DNA of 64,000 nucleotides, taken from positions 2,025,501 to 2,089,500 of the forward strand of contig CM070617.1 of assembly GCA_036346255.1 (NCBI GenBank). The letters are read 5' to 3'. Below, in pieces: positions 1 to 8,843 of this stretch (positions are counted from its first letter, which is position 1; every line of letters begins with the position of its first letter). The notes under the pieces are model-generated. The model was not told the origin of the DNA. It made no database searches and saw only the letters and a list, made by a program, of their open reading frames with translations. The translations under genes and the position numbers were made by a program. This DNA comes from Ampelocalamus luodianensis. Taxonomy: Eukaryota > Streptophyta > Magnoliopsida > Poales > Poaceae.

Positions 1-56
1 GGTTGCTCATCCTTGGCGCAGAGGATTTGGTTGCTCATCCTTGGCGCAGAGGATTT
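1..56. repeat. 28-bp direct duplication
   Basis: A 28-bp unit starting GGTTGCTCATCC is present twice back to back, with no mismatch. It abuts a GC-rich tract. No function can be assigned. Confidence 0.9.
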
Positions 57-604
57 TTAAGTAACCCGCACATAGCCTCTCCGCCGCCAGGGCTGCGTAT
101 CATCTCCCCGGCCTGAAGTCGTCGCGGTGGCCGCTGTCTTGCTGGTCGCTGTGCTGAGTGCCGCCACCACCTCCCCGTGTAGATCTGGAGTGGCATGCAA
201 CGAGGAGGCTCGTGGCGGAGGATTTTGGGAGAGGTGGTGGCTCGCGGCGGAGGATTTTGGGGTGGAGCTGGTGGTGGGGATCTGGGAGAGAGGATGCGGG
301 GGGAGGTGGGAGCTGTGGCGGCGCGGGAGGTGAGGAAGAGGGGACGGGGTCACAGGGCTGGTGGCGGGCGGGTTGAGGGGCGGAGGGGGAACGCGGCAGA
401 GCTGGTGGCGGGGGGAGGCAGAGGGGAGAAGCTGGCGTCGACGACCGGGTGGGAGGGGCGGCGTGTGAGAGTGATCTTGGGGAGAGGAAAGAATTGGGGA
501 GAAAGGGGAACGGGGGAGAAGGATAAGAATGAGTGGTGAGGATATGTGTGGCTGAGAATGCGTGTGGAAAGAGTCTGATGTATCGGACGTATGGGTAGGA
601 ACGT
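57..604. other. GC-rich, simple-sequence tract without a supportable gene
   Basis: The stretch is G-rich on the plus strand, with repeated GGCGGAGGATTTTGGG-like phrases and overlapping open frames on both strands. The predicted peptides are low-complexity (Gly/Arg or Pro/Ser rich) and match no family I recognise. It resembles a GC-rich leader or element interior. It ends at the remnant of a BBI 3' flank. Confidence 0.5.
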
Positions 605-838
605 TTCCCTTATTATAACACCCATCGTCGCGTCAATAAGCTAGGTTGCTGCTGGCTCTTACATGTGTTGATAATTAATCCAATTATGTCCAAAATAATT
701 TTCTTCATTTTCCCTAGAAAAAATCCTGTAAGCACATATATATAATATAAGAAAATAAGAGGAGCGCAAGCTAGCTATCGATCTGAACAAAAGAAAATAA
801 CTCCTAACGGATATATTGAAATATGTGTGTGCGTCTAT
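605..838 (+). other. Remnant of a BBI gene 3' flank (unit 1)
   Basis: This stretch parallels the sequence downstream of the intact inhibitor gene at about 54990-55275: the same TTATAACACCCATCG start, the GCTGGCTCTT..TGTGTTGATAATTAAT phrase, the two TTTTCTTCATTTTCC phrases and the ATATTGAAATATG end. It is therefore a paralogous 3' flank whose gene body lies outside the window or has been lost. The homology is cut by MULE-1 and resumes at 5823. Confidence 0.75.
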
Positions 839-1045
839 CCAGTAAAAAACGATTTTAAAAAAATAATATTAATTTAAAACATAATTACAAAAAATATTCA
901 TTTTTTTTTTACAAAAATATGTGACAGTTGCCATCTGACCTGGTGGCAGACTCCTGTCGCTATTTTAAACGACGTCAAGAACCTATTTAATGTCAATCGC
1001 CGTTCCAACTAGCGAAGTTGAAATGGTGACAGGAACCGCTACTTG

Positions 1046-1219
1046 AAGATGCTGCAGAAGCGCAAGTGGCTTGTCGAGAAGGCTAAACCCTACCTGGATT
1101 GTTCTACAAAGGATATGCCGGTACCACCGGAGTCTCCACACTCGCAATGTGTGTATGAAGAACCAGCTAAGATCATGCATCCACACCAGACCCCGAATAA
1201 AAAGCCGAGTACGACCGGA
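1046..1219 (+). pseudogene. GRF zinc-finger transposon gene, 5' piece
   Basis: The frame from 1046 reads KMLQKRKWLVEKAKPYLD..KDMPVPPESPHSQCVYEEPAKIM and closely parallels the start of the gene at 63526 (KMLWKRKWLAERTKPYLD..KDAPVPPEFSRPQCMCEEPAKI). In the paralog this region leads into a GRF-type zinc finger (C-x-C, then YWRC, then CNFFQW). Here the second cysteine of C-x-C is Tyr and the rest of the finger is missing, so this is an internal-deletion derivative. The initiating segment upstream is also lost. Coding sequence is interrupted at 1219 by a CACTA element and continues at 4767. Confidence 0.65.
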
Positions 1220-1239
1220 CACTACTATAAAAGGTTAAT

Positions 1240-1560
1240 ATTGACGCTCATCACGCAGCGGTTGACCAAAACCGTCGATTACATGCAATCACAGACGGTT
1301 TTGGTTTAGAGACTGTCTGTGTTACTTGCTGCGCTAAAAATCGTTTGTGAAGAGGTAATATCACAGACGATTCATTATGAAAGTCGTCTGTGATACTTCA
1401 CAGACGGTTCTTAACAATAACTATTTGTGATATTTTGAAATACTACAGACGGTTTTCAACAAACAACCGTCTGTGATACTTCACAGACGGTTCTTAACAC
1501 GAACCGCTCATCATAATATCGCTATGACCGTGATACGACACCATATCACGGACGGTTCCA
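1240..1560. repeat. Left subterminal hairpin repeats of the CACTA element
   Basis: Several copies of ATCACAGACGGTT and its inverse AACCGTCTGTGAT alternate with short spacers, giving small hairpins. Subterminal repeats of this kind are the usual transposase-binding regions of En/Spm elements. Confidence 0.75.
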
Positions 1561-1639
1561 TACTACAGTCCACTAACTTATGTACGCATATTAAACACCA
1601 AAAAGTCACTAAGTATTTATTTGCCTATTATTCCCGTCT

Positions 1640-3980
1640 GCCACATATTGCAGCAGTTGATCCATTGCAGGTAGGAGTCATTGATCCGGAGTACGTCAAC
1701 GCTGCTTTTTACTACAATGACAAAGGCAAGCTTACTTTTGAGCATAAATATAGTTATATTAAATGTACACCTTATATTGCTGTATCATATATGTACTGCA
1801 TCAAAAACTATGTCTCAAAATCAAATCAGTTAAAGAAAGCAAGAAGAAGGTTAGAGCCGCATAACCTAAGAGAGTCATGAAATTTGGGAAGAGAGTTAAA
1901 TAGGTGGGTAAAAGGAACCCTGGGCAAGGAAAGTGAATAGGCAATAGGCGGGATCCTTTTACATATGGTTATAATATAAGGACAAACAAAACTCTTACTC
2001 GGATATGAGGCCATAAATTAAGTGCCAAACATTTTCCGCACTACGGATAGAAAATACTACCTTGTTATGTAGTTATATCTCCACAACGGGTAAGTAGGAA
2101 CACACAAGATGATGGTGGAGGCGAAGAGAGCCGACCTAGCCACGGTGGAGTGTTGGGACTGGAGAGCCAGCCAAACCAACATTACTAGAACTCGGTGAAT
2201 AACTAGGTTAGCAGCGTGACAAGGTCAACATCGATGGAAAGTAATGGGTGGAGACTTAATCACGTAACCTGAAAACGCTCTGTATTCTGGACTCAAACCC
2301 ACATCAAAGGAAATGCTGGGGACCTGGTTCAATTAGAGCTCAGAATAGCTATGGATAAAGTGGTACAAGTCTGCGCAGTGCTATATCAAATCATGAATTC
2401 ATGCCAGTCTCCTGGATTGGAGTTTACGGGAACCACAAGGGGTCTATCTTCTATTCGGGTAACAAGTAGTCTTTTCAGAAGTAAAATTTACAACCTAAAT
2501 CTTGATGATTATTTTCAGAGAAAGAGAAGAGGTAGGAATATGATAAGGGCAAGAGGTAGAGCCATCAAGTGCATTTTTGTTTTTAATGCTTGCTGAGTAC
2601 ACTAGTACTCACTCTTGCTATCTCTCCCTTTGCTTAGATCCTAGTCCAACCAGGAGTTATCCCGAGTGGGATGAGGGATTTGCAGGTACCGAGAAGACCA
2701 CGGGTGGCGAGGGCGTTGGTTTCGAGAAGCAGGGAGAGGTGGACGCCTTATTTGACTTGTGGGACTAGTAGACTACTGGAGGGACCTAGCGGCAAGCGTG
2801 GGGAAAGTGTTTCCCCGTCTTTTGTAATTAAATATTTTGTATCCAGAATCTTAGTCTTGTGTGGCTACTGTTGTAATAAAGAACAGTTTCTATCTTATTG
2901 TTCCGCTGTGCTAACTCTGCTAAAGGCTTACTATTCGTTGGAGCAGTGTTCTACTGAGCAAATGAATAGTAATCCGTTTGCCTAAGTGTGATTACCACTG
3001 GGGTAATGACACATGGCATCACAAATAGGATGAACTGTATATGAATAATTTTGGAATCAAAGCTTATGAATCTATGGAATCAAAATCCTTGCACATAGTT
3101 TGCACATGAACTTCTACATGGATAGTGGTGAGTTTCTACATGTTGCTGCTCTTATCTGCTTTATAGATAGAGAGTTGACCATTAAGAAAACTCTTTTTTA
3201 CATCCTAACATGATATTGTCAATTTACCATATATTGTTATCTTATTACCATTCATGTTCTTTTTACAAAAGTTTGTGGTCTTCTTATTTAGTATGAAGAA
3301 ATTTGCCGCTCGGTGTTAAAATACTTGAGCGAGATGTAATTGTAATTGTCTGAGCCTTAATTATTTGTTTCAACATATTTTATATGTTTGACTGGACTTG
3401 TATTTAAGTATTATCCATGAACCACTCATATTCCAATTTCTTACAGCCATGCGCTAACATATTTTTTTTTCTCTTTTGATAACTTAGATTCTCAATCCTT
3501 GTGAGAGTTTTCCAAACCGTGGTTGCCTCCTCCCCGAGCCCACCTCCCCTCTTTTCTATTCTTGATCTTTTCTCTACAAAATCTCTAAGCAGTGTATGTT
3601 TTTGCCTTTAAAACCGGCTTCATATATATATAGCTAACTCGACGCCATTAAGCAAATCGTACACTTAGTGTGTCAGCATCGACAAAGTAGGTCGTGGTTC
3701 ACCAACACGTTTAGGATGAACGACCAAGGAGCAAGCTAGCTAGCTGAATTCAGACATCAAGTTAGCTAACAAGGGACTACAAACTATATATATATATATA
3801 GATATAGGGGATGTATCTAGTGCTAATGGATAATTCAGTGCTAAGGTGCTAATGCCAATCTTGACCATTGGATTTGGATTGAACAACCAAGATTAATGCA
3901 GTCACTCAACACCAAACCATTTAAGCACCTTGCATGCTCCCACATTCAATGCGCCTTCATAAATGCACCTTCATTAAACA
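1640..3980. other. Interior of the CACTA element, no gene recognised
   Basis: AT-rich sequence with scattered short open frames. The frame near 1640-1800 includes LPHIAAVDPLQVG and the stretch 2640-2800 looks exon-like in base composition, but neither can be tied to a family. A short TA run lies at about 3785-3802. Confidence 0.4.
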
Positions 3981-4011
3981 CCCTGTATGCTTCCACATCC
4001 AATGGTCAAGA

Positions 4012-4012
<1 letters not shown>

Positions 4013-4067
<55 letters not shown>
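4013..4067. repeat. (TA)n microsatellite
   Basis: An uninterrupted TA dinucleotide run of about 54 bp directly abuts the left end of a MITE. Other copies of the same MITE (7447 onward) are also next to TA runs, which fits TA-targeted insertion. Confidence 0.95.
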
Positions 4068-4069
<2 letters not shown>

Positions 4070-4445
4070 CGTTCATTTCGTACTCCTGGGAGTATGTACT
4101 CCCACTTCTAATATACCATTTAAATGCACATATTATACTTCTTTATCATTTTCAGTAAACTTAAATACCAATTATAAGATACTCTAATGCGCCTTAATTG
4201 AAAAAATTTCATTTGAGCCCTTTGTTTTTTTGCTATATCCTTTTTCATATGTAAAAGAAGTATATACACAATTTTTGCTATAAAAGTGGAAATTAATGAA
4301 ATTTTTCATAGAATTCACTTTGAGGTATCTTATAATCATTATTGAGTATGCTTAAATAGATAAATAGGTATCATCATACGATTTAAGTGGTATATGAGAG
4401 GTGAGAGTATATACTCCCAGGAGTACCATATCATTTTTCTACACA
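4066..4445. mobile_element. MITE, GAGTACGTACTC-type, copy 1
   Basis: An element of about 375 bp. Its ends are inverted repeats of about 50 bp reading TACTCCTGGGAGTAYRTACTC followed by a phrase like CACTTCTAATATACCA. The ends are themselves palindromic. The interior is AT-rich and non-coding. It is nested in the CACTA at 1220-4766 and shares its whole length with the cluster at 7447-8660. Confidence 0.75.
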
Positions 4446-4499
4446 CACACGAAGCCAGTTTTAAAAGCAAAAGCAACCATTGCTTAGAGATTTTGTAGA

Positions 4500-4745
4500 G
4501 AAGAGGCTATCACATACGATTCCAACCACCAACCATATGTGATATGTAAACTATCACAGATGGTTTTATATATAAACCATCTGCGATAGTCAGATATCAC
4601 AAATGGTTCTGAGTTAATAACCGTTTGTGATAGTGTGCATCACAAACGGTTCGAAAACCGTCTGTGATGACCTCATGTCATCACTGACTCATAAATTTAG
4701 ACGGCTCACAAAACTGTCTGTGATGACGTTTTTAAACCGTCTATG
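4500..4745. repeat. Right subterminal hairpin repeats of the CACTA element
   Basis: At least five hairpins of the type ATCACARAYGGTT..AACCGTYTGTGAT occur before the terminal inverted repeat at 4752-4766. They share the 13-mer core with the left end of this element and with the CACTA at 33669-41260. Confidence 0.75.
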
Positions 4746-4766
4746 AAGACCTTTTCTGTAGTAGTG

Positions 4767-5033
4767 GGGCTGAGCGCGCGGTGTACAAGGGGAAGGCTCC
4801 TGCTAGTGAGACCGATGGCCATCCTAGCGCTCCCCGTTGCCCGGGCGCAATCCGGGTCAAAGACGTAAGTTATATTTAGTTTGCACCCTAATTATTAATT
4901 TGATCATACGTTGTACTATCCTAACATCATTCAATCGCCAGCCCGTCTCGCAGAATATGGCTGACTTCGAGAGTGACCACTGCTGCGGGCAATCCAAAGA
5001 CAAGGGGAAGGGACCGAAGGGCCGTCAGGACTG
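4767..5033 (+). pseudogene. GRF zinc-finger transposon gene, 3' exons
   Basis: Reading resumes in the frame left at 1219 once the CACTA and one target triplet are removed: GAERAVYKGKAPASETDGHP, then GAIRVKD. A clean donor follows (GAC|GTAAGT, exon end 4864). An intron of 77 bp ends at CAG 4941, and the last exon 4942-5033 reads PVSQNMADFESDHCCG and ends KGRQD stop. Exon joining is in phase. Together with 1046-1219 this shows the gene was still structurally tidy when the CACTA inserted, although the middle of the zinc finger had been deleted. Confidence 0.6.
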
Positions 5034-5540
5034 ATCGATTTTGTTCCAATCAACCTTTTTCAGATTTCAAAAAGGCACACATGTATCACAGGTGTATTTG
5101 GTTTATTGATTCGTGCATGTTGACGTTTCTAATGTACATAACCAAACCTAACACACCATGTATTTCGTAATTAAATTATGAAGTCTTTCAAACTTAAATA
5201 TCTTTTCCTAAATAATTCGACTATTAAATATAACATGATTTTTCCCAAAGGAATCCGTTCCACAAACAATGAAATCGGGATAACAACACGCATGGCAGCC
5301 CTAAACCCAAATATTTTTTTCATTCCGCTTCGAAGGGGGCTATTTGTGTTATTGCGCCACCGAAATCACGTTCCAAATTGCACCGCCGATCTCGCATTCT
5401 CTACTTCACATTTCGTTATCTTCTCCAATTTTGGATTCCGAATTACGCGGACACTTTAAGGTATTACCAAAAAACTTTGTGAAATACACCAAATCTTTAG
5501 ACTGAATTGTCTATACATAAATTAAAAATAAATAAATATA
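5034..5540. other. Interior of MULE-1 after the zinc-finger gene
   Basis: AT-rich sequence downstream of the last exon, with no further gene recognised. An open frame of 93 codons (5178-5459) has no family signature and is probably chance. Confidence 0.45.
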
Positions 5541-5544
5541 GGGT

Positions 5545-5765
5545 CATGTCGTCATTCTAATTGGCGATAGTATCTCTGTTGCCAATATAACTGACAAAAT
5601 TGTTCCGTCGCTAGTTCAATTGGTAACAGGAATCTCTTCGCACTATTCCAATTGGCGACAGAGATACGGTCGCCAATTGAAATGGCGATAGGAAAATGTC
5701 GTCATTTCAAATAGCAACAGGAAAATTTCGCGATTCCAAATGGCAACAGTGACATATTTTATTTA
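5545..5765. repeat. Right subterminal palindromes of MULE-1
   Basis: At least six short imperfect palindromes are built on TCGCCATTT/AAATGGCGACAGG, alternating in orientation. The same motif recurs near the left end of MULE-1 (925-1035), in both arms of MULE-2 and at the left end of MULE-3, so it is a family hallmark. Confidence 0.7.
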
Positions 5766-5822
5766 AAAAAATCAACTTTTTTGTAATTACCTTTCAAATT
5801 AATATTATTTAAAAAATCTTTT

Positions 5823-6175
5823 AAAAACTGCAAGTTGAGTTGCGACACTTGGCATGCATTGCACTAAATTCCATTGGTCAACGTCAAATAAAGAAAAACA
5901 GAGGGAGTAATATATACCGTCCATGAACAAGATAAGATAAGGTACGTGTGGTGAACATGCTGTTCTTACTCGATCAATTCAATCCTGCATGTAACTATCG
6001 GGCACGTGCATTCGCTGGATTCACGGGCCTGATCGGTCCTGTGCAAATTAACACTAGGGTCCAAGGACGGACATGTCAAGCGGACACCGACAGAAAGGGA
6101 AGTATATAGGCTGGACATAGAGAGAGCACGTGCACAATATTAAAAAGGAATTAAGGAAGTTTCTAGTTCACCCTA
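5823..6175 (+). other. BBI-unit intergenic flank, continuing the flank at 605-838
   Basis: It begins ACTGCAAGTTGAGTTG and includes CATGAACAAGATAAGATAAG and CGGTCCTGTGCAAATTAA. These phrases recur in order at 24273-24433 and 27595-27760, where they are separated by a solo LTR. It leads toward the BBI exon 1 remnant at 6639, so it is upstream flank for that copy. Confidence 0.75.
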
Positions 6176-6189
6176 TATCATTAGAATGC

Positions 6190-6600
6190 ATTTTCAATGA
6201 TACAGCAGTTTCCTGAAATTTTATGAGGTTTCATCTGCATAAAAACTTCATGAAGGTTTTGGGTTTGAATTTTAGGTATTGAGTTTGAAGTTTCAAAGCA
6301 GATTTCAACATGTTTCATGAAAAGTTTTAAAAATATTTCAGTTCTGAGCTTGATGCTTCAAGCAGGTTTTAGTATGTTTCGTGAAAGTTTCACACAACTT
6401 TTAACATGTTTCGAGAAGTTTTTTAAAAAATACTTTAAAGTTTCATGCATATTCTAGCTGGTTTCAATAAGTTTTAAGTTTCAAAATCTAAGCTTTCAGC
6501 ATGTTTAAAGAAGTTTAACGCATGTTTTAGCAAGTTTCAAAATCCAAGGTTTCAATTTTTTTTATCAAGTTGCATGCATGTTTCATATTTGAAAATCGAA
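6190..6600. repeat. Degenerate array of GTTTCA-rich units
   Basis: Phrases such as CATGTTTCA, AAGTTTCAAA and AGTTTTAA recur every 25-35 bp over about 400 bp with heavy divergence. It separates the BBI upstream flank from the exon 1 remnant and is absent from the intact gene copy. Confidence 0.5.
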
Positions 6601-6638
6601 ATGCATGCTTGGACCGTGGTTGGCTCCGCCCTTGAGTC

Positions 6639-6765
6639 TAGTGATCCTTGCCCTCCAGCTCACCGGTGCCTGAGCTCGTTCCCGTTCCCTTGCCGACGAC
6701 CAGCTGCCGGCTATTCGCCTCCCGAGCGACGGCAAAAGTAGCGTACGGCCTGTTAGACTAGCTAA
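6639..6765 (+). pseudogene. BBI exon 1 remnant
   Basis: Sequence from TGATCCTTGCCCTCCAGCT through GCCGACGACC to GGCTATTCGCCTCCC, GAGCGACGGCAAAA and GCGTACGGC parallels 53468-53560 of the intact gene, covering the signal-peptide end, the ADDRAIRLPSDGK segment and the first intron bases. The middle part of the signal-peptide region differs, there is no start codon in place, and the donor GT is altered. Exon 2 is absent downstream. It is a dead copy of the array. Confidence 0.75.
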
Positions 6766-6769
6766 ACAT

Positions 6770-7139
6770 TTCTCCGATCCCCAGCTGACTTCCCGATATC
6801 CTAAACAAATTCTGACGGCTGCTGCATGCTTTCTTCCTGCAGCATCTGTTCGTCACCATTGTCAAGGAGGTGGATGGCTTGGCCTCGAACTGTAATTTGT
6901 CGCGTCTTCTACTGTCACTATAAAGAAGCCTAACTGCGACAAGAAGTTTGGAATAAATTGGATTTTGATCTTCAATCAACATTAACAAGTTGGGGGATCC
7001 ATCCAGTAGACGGATGAGCGCAGGGATGGAATGAGACATTTGTTCTGCCGTTCCAAGAGATTGCCTTGCAGCTTCAACACGAATACACGATGGATACCAG
7101 AGATTACATAACTAATCACGAGATTAAGGGAACTTACCC
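6770..7139 (-). pseudogene. Fragment of an unidentified gene (exon-like)
   Basis: On the minus strand an open frame reads CIRVEAARQSLGTAEQMSHS followed by IPALIRLLDGSPNLLMLIED and LLVAVRLLYSD. The pattern of short hydrophobic helices suggests an ARM/HEAT-like helical-repeat protein, but I cannot name the family with confidence. A donor-like GGGTAAGTTC lies at the upstream end (about 7132-7141), which suggests intron sequence came with it. It abuts the BBI exon 1 remnant directly, so it probably arrived by insertion or rearrangement. Confidence 0.35.
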
Positions 7140-7180
7140 TGGTTTATAGTATTTACGTATACTTTTTAAAAATATAGCTT

Positions 7181-7182
<2 letters not shown>

Positions 7183-7232
<50 letters not shown>
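7183..7232. repeat. (TA)n microsatellite
   Basis: TA dinucleotide run of about 50 bp. A second run lies 155 bp further on. Confidence 0.95.
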
Positions 7233-7236
<4 letters not shown>

Positions 7237-7383
7237 AAATGATGTTGCATGCCAATGAACTCTAGTACCACATATCCATACCATGAATTTTGTATATGGG
7301 TGTGTGTAGTGGAGAGAGAAGAAGAAAATGTGATAGGAGTTAAAGGTTGAGATGGTACTGAGTTTTATGTCATACCAAAACCA

Positions 7384-7386
<3 letters not shown>

Positions 7387-7448
<62 letters not shown>
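7387..7448. repeat. (TA)n microsatellite
   Basis: TA run of about 60 bp next to the first MITE of a cluster. The 155 bp between the two TA runs is AT-rich with no gene. Confidence 0.95.
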
Positions 7449-7450
<2 letters not shown>

Positions 7451-7826
7451 AAAATAGCTTAGTAATAGCTTAGTAGTACGATCTCCACTTCGATTATACC
7501 ACTTAAACGAATATATTATACTTCTTTATCACTTTCAGTGTACTTAAATACCAATTATAAGATACTCCAATTCAACTTGACTGAAAAATTTTCATTGGAG
7601 TCCTTTATTTTTGCTACATACCTTTTTTCATATATAAAAGAAGTATATACACAAATTTAGCTATAAAAGGCGGACTTTAATGAATTTTTTCATGGAATTC
7701 ACTTTGATGTATCTTATAATCATTATTGGAGTATGCTCAAATTGATAAAGAGGTATCATCATATGATTTAAATGGTATATAAGAGGTAGGAGTACGTACT
7801 CCCAAGAGTACCATACCATTTTCCTA
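7449..7826. mobile_element. MITE, GAGTACGTACTC-type, copy 2
   Basis: Full-length relative of the copy at 4066: same order of phrases (ATTATACTTCTTTATCA, then TACCAATTATAAGATACTCC, then AAAGAAGTATATACACAAA, then TATCTTATAATCATTATT) ending GGAGTACGTACTCCCAAGAGT. The left terminal repeat is eroded. Confidence 0.75.
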
Positions 7827-8150
7827 TATTTCGTACTCCCACTTCCAATATACCAATTAAACGTATATATTATATTTCTTTATCATTTTTAGTGTACTTA
7901 AATACCAATTATAAGATCCTCCAATGCGACTTGGTTGAAAAATTTTCATTGGAGCCCTTTGTTTTTTGTTGTATACCATTTTTCATATATAAAAGAAGTA
8001 TATATACAAATTTTGCTATAAAAGTGCAATTTAATGAAATTTTTCATGGAACTCATTTTGGAGCATCTTATAATCATTATTAGAGTATAATCAAATAGAT
8101 AAAGAGATATCATCATATGATTTAAGTGGTACTCCTGGGAGTACGTATAT
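7827..8150. mobile_element. MITE, GAGTACGTACTC-type, copy 3
   Basis: Head-to-tail with copy 2 and in the same orientation. It starts TTTCGTACTCCCACTTCC and ends GTGGTACTCCTGGGAGTACG. Confidence 0.7.
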
Positions 8151-8155
8151 ATATG

Positions 8156-8335
8156 AAAATTGTATGGTACTCCTGGGAGTACGTACTCCCACTTTTTATA
8201 TATCACTTAAATCATATAATGATACATCTTTATCTATTTGAGCACACTCCAATAATTATTATAAGATACTCTAAAGTGAGTTCCATGAAAAATTTCATTA
8301 AAGCCCACTTTTCATAGCAAAATTTATGTATATAC
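8156..8335. mobile_element. MITE half-copy in inverted orientation
   Basis: This is the reverse complement of the right half of the family, from the terminal TGGTACTCCTGGGAGTACG to the central TATATACTTCT. It runs directly into copy 5, so a half element is joined head to head with another one. Confidence 0.65.
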
Positions 8336-8662
8336 TTCTACCACTTAAACGAACATATTATACTTCTTTATCACTTTCAGTATACTTAAATATCAATTAT
8401 AAGATACTCCAATGCGACTTGATTGATTTTTTTTCATTGGAGCTCTTTATTTTTGCTATATACCATTTTTCATATATAAAAGAAGTATACGGATTTTGCT
8501 ATAAAAAGTGGACTTTAATGAAATTTTTTATGAACTCACTTCGAAGTATATCTTATAATCATCTTTAGAGTATGCTCGAATTGATAAAAATGTATTATCA
8601 TATGATTTAAGTGGTATATAAGAAGTGTGAGTACGTACTCCCATAGTATCGTACCATTATAT
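8336..8662. mobile_element. MITE, GAGTACGTACTC-type, copy 5
   Basis: Same phrase order as copies 1-3. It ends GTGTGAGTACGTACTCCCATAG beside a short TA/CA run. Its left terminal repeat is replaced by the inverted half-copy. Confidence 0.65.
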
Positions 8663-8843
8663 ATATATACACACATACATATATATACTAGAAAACACTG
8701 TAGCGTTCCCTAAAAAATGACGGTGTGGCCCCACGCCATCCGATCCCATGTCGACAAGAACCCATGAACCGTTTGATGCTTCCACCGAGTCCCCACTCCT
8801 ATCCAAAGCAAATCGTTCTCATCCATTCGTATCCAATCATTTA

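Larger units (their letters stand above)
1220..4766. mobile_element. Non-autonomous CACTA element (3.5 kb)
   Basis: The element starts CACTACTATAAAAGG and ends TTTTCTGTAGTAGTG, an imperfect inverted repeat of CACTA type. Flanking triplets are GGA and GGG, a 3-bp target duplication with one mismatch. Both ends carry subterminal palindromes built on ATCACAGACGGTT (about 1240-1560 and 4500-4745), shared with the larger CACTA at 33669. The interior has no recognisable transposase. An open frame around 1473-1880 and others around 2351-2985 match nothing I know. It sits inside an exon of the zinc-finger gene of MULE-1. Confidence 0.8.
839..5822. mobile_element. MULE-1, Mutator-like element with AT-rich ~90-bp terminal inverted repeats
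   Basis: The left end (about 845-945) and the reverse complement of the right end (about 5735-5822) align over roughly 90 bp, sharing AATAATATTAATTT, ATAATTACAAAAAA and ATATGTSACWGTTGCC. Inside each end lie short imperfect palindromes built on TCGCCATTT..AAATGGCGACAGG. The host flank is continuous across the element, as shown by the uninterrupted paralog at 24255-24300. Cargo is the N- and C-terminal part of a GRF zinc-finger gene, split by a CACTA element. No transposase is visible. A target-site duplication cannot be resolved because the junction is A-rich. The same TIR family bounds MULE-2 and the left end of MULE-3. Confidence 0.65.

Noticed and set aside
1473..1880. 135-codon frame inside the small CACTA, possible captured gene
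   Set aside because: Its first third is subterminal repeat sequence and the rest matches no family I know; not enough support for a gene call.
7180..7389. Open frame ending in a run of Ile-Tyr codons
   Set aside because: Translation of a (TA)n microsatellite. The same applies to the frame at 3987-4187.
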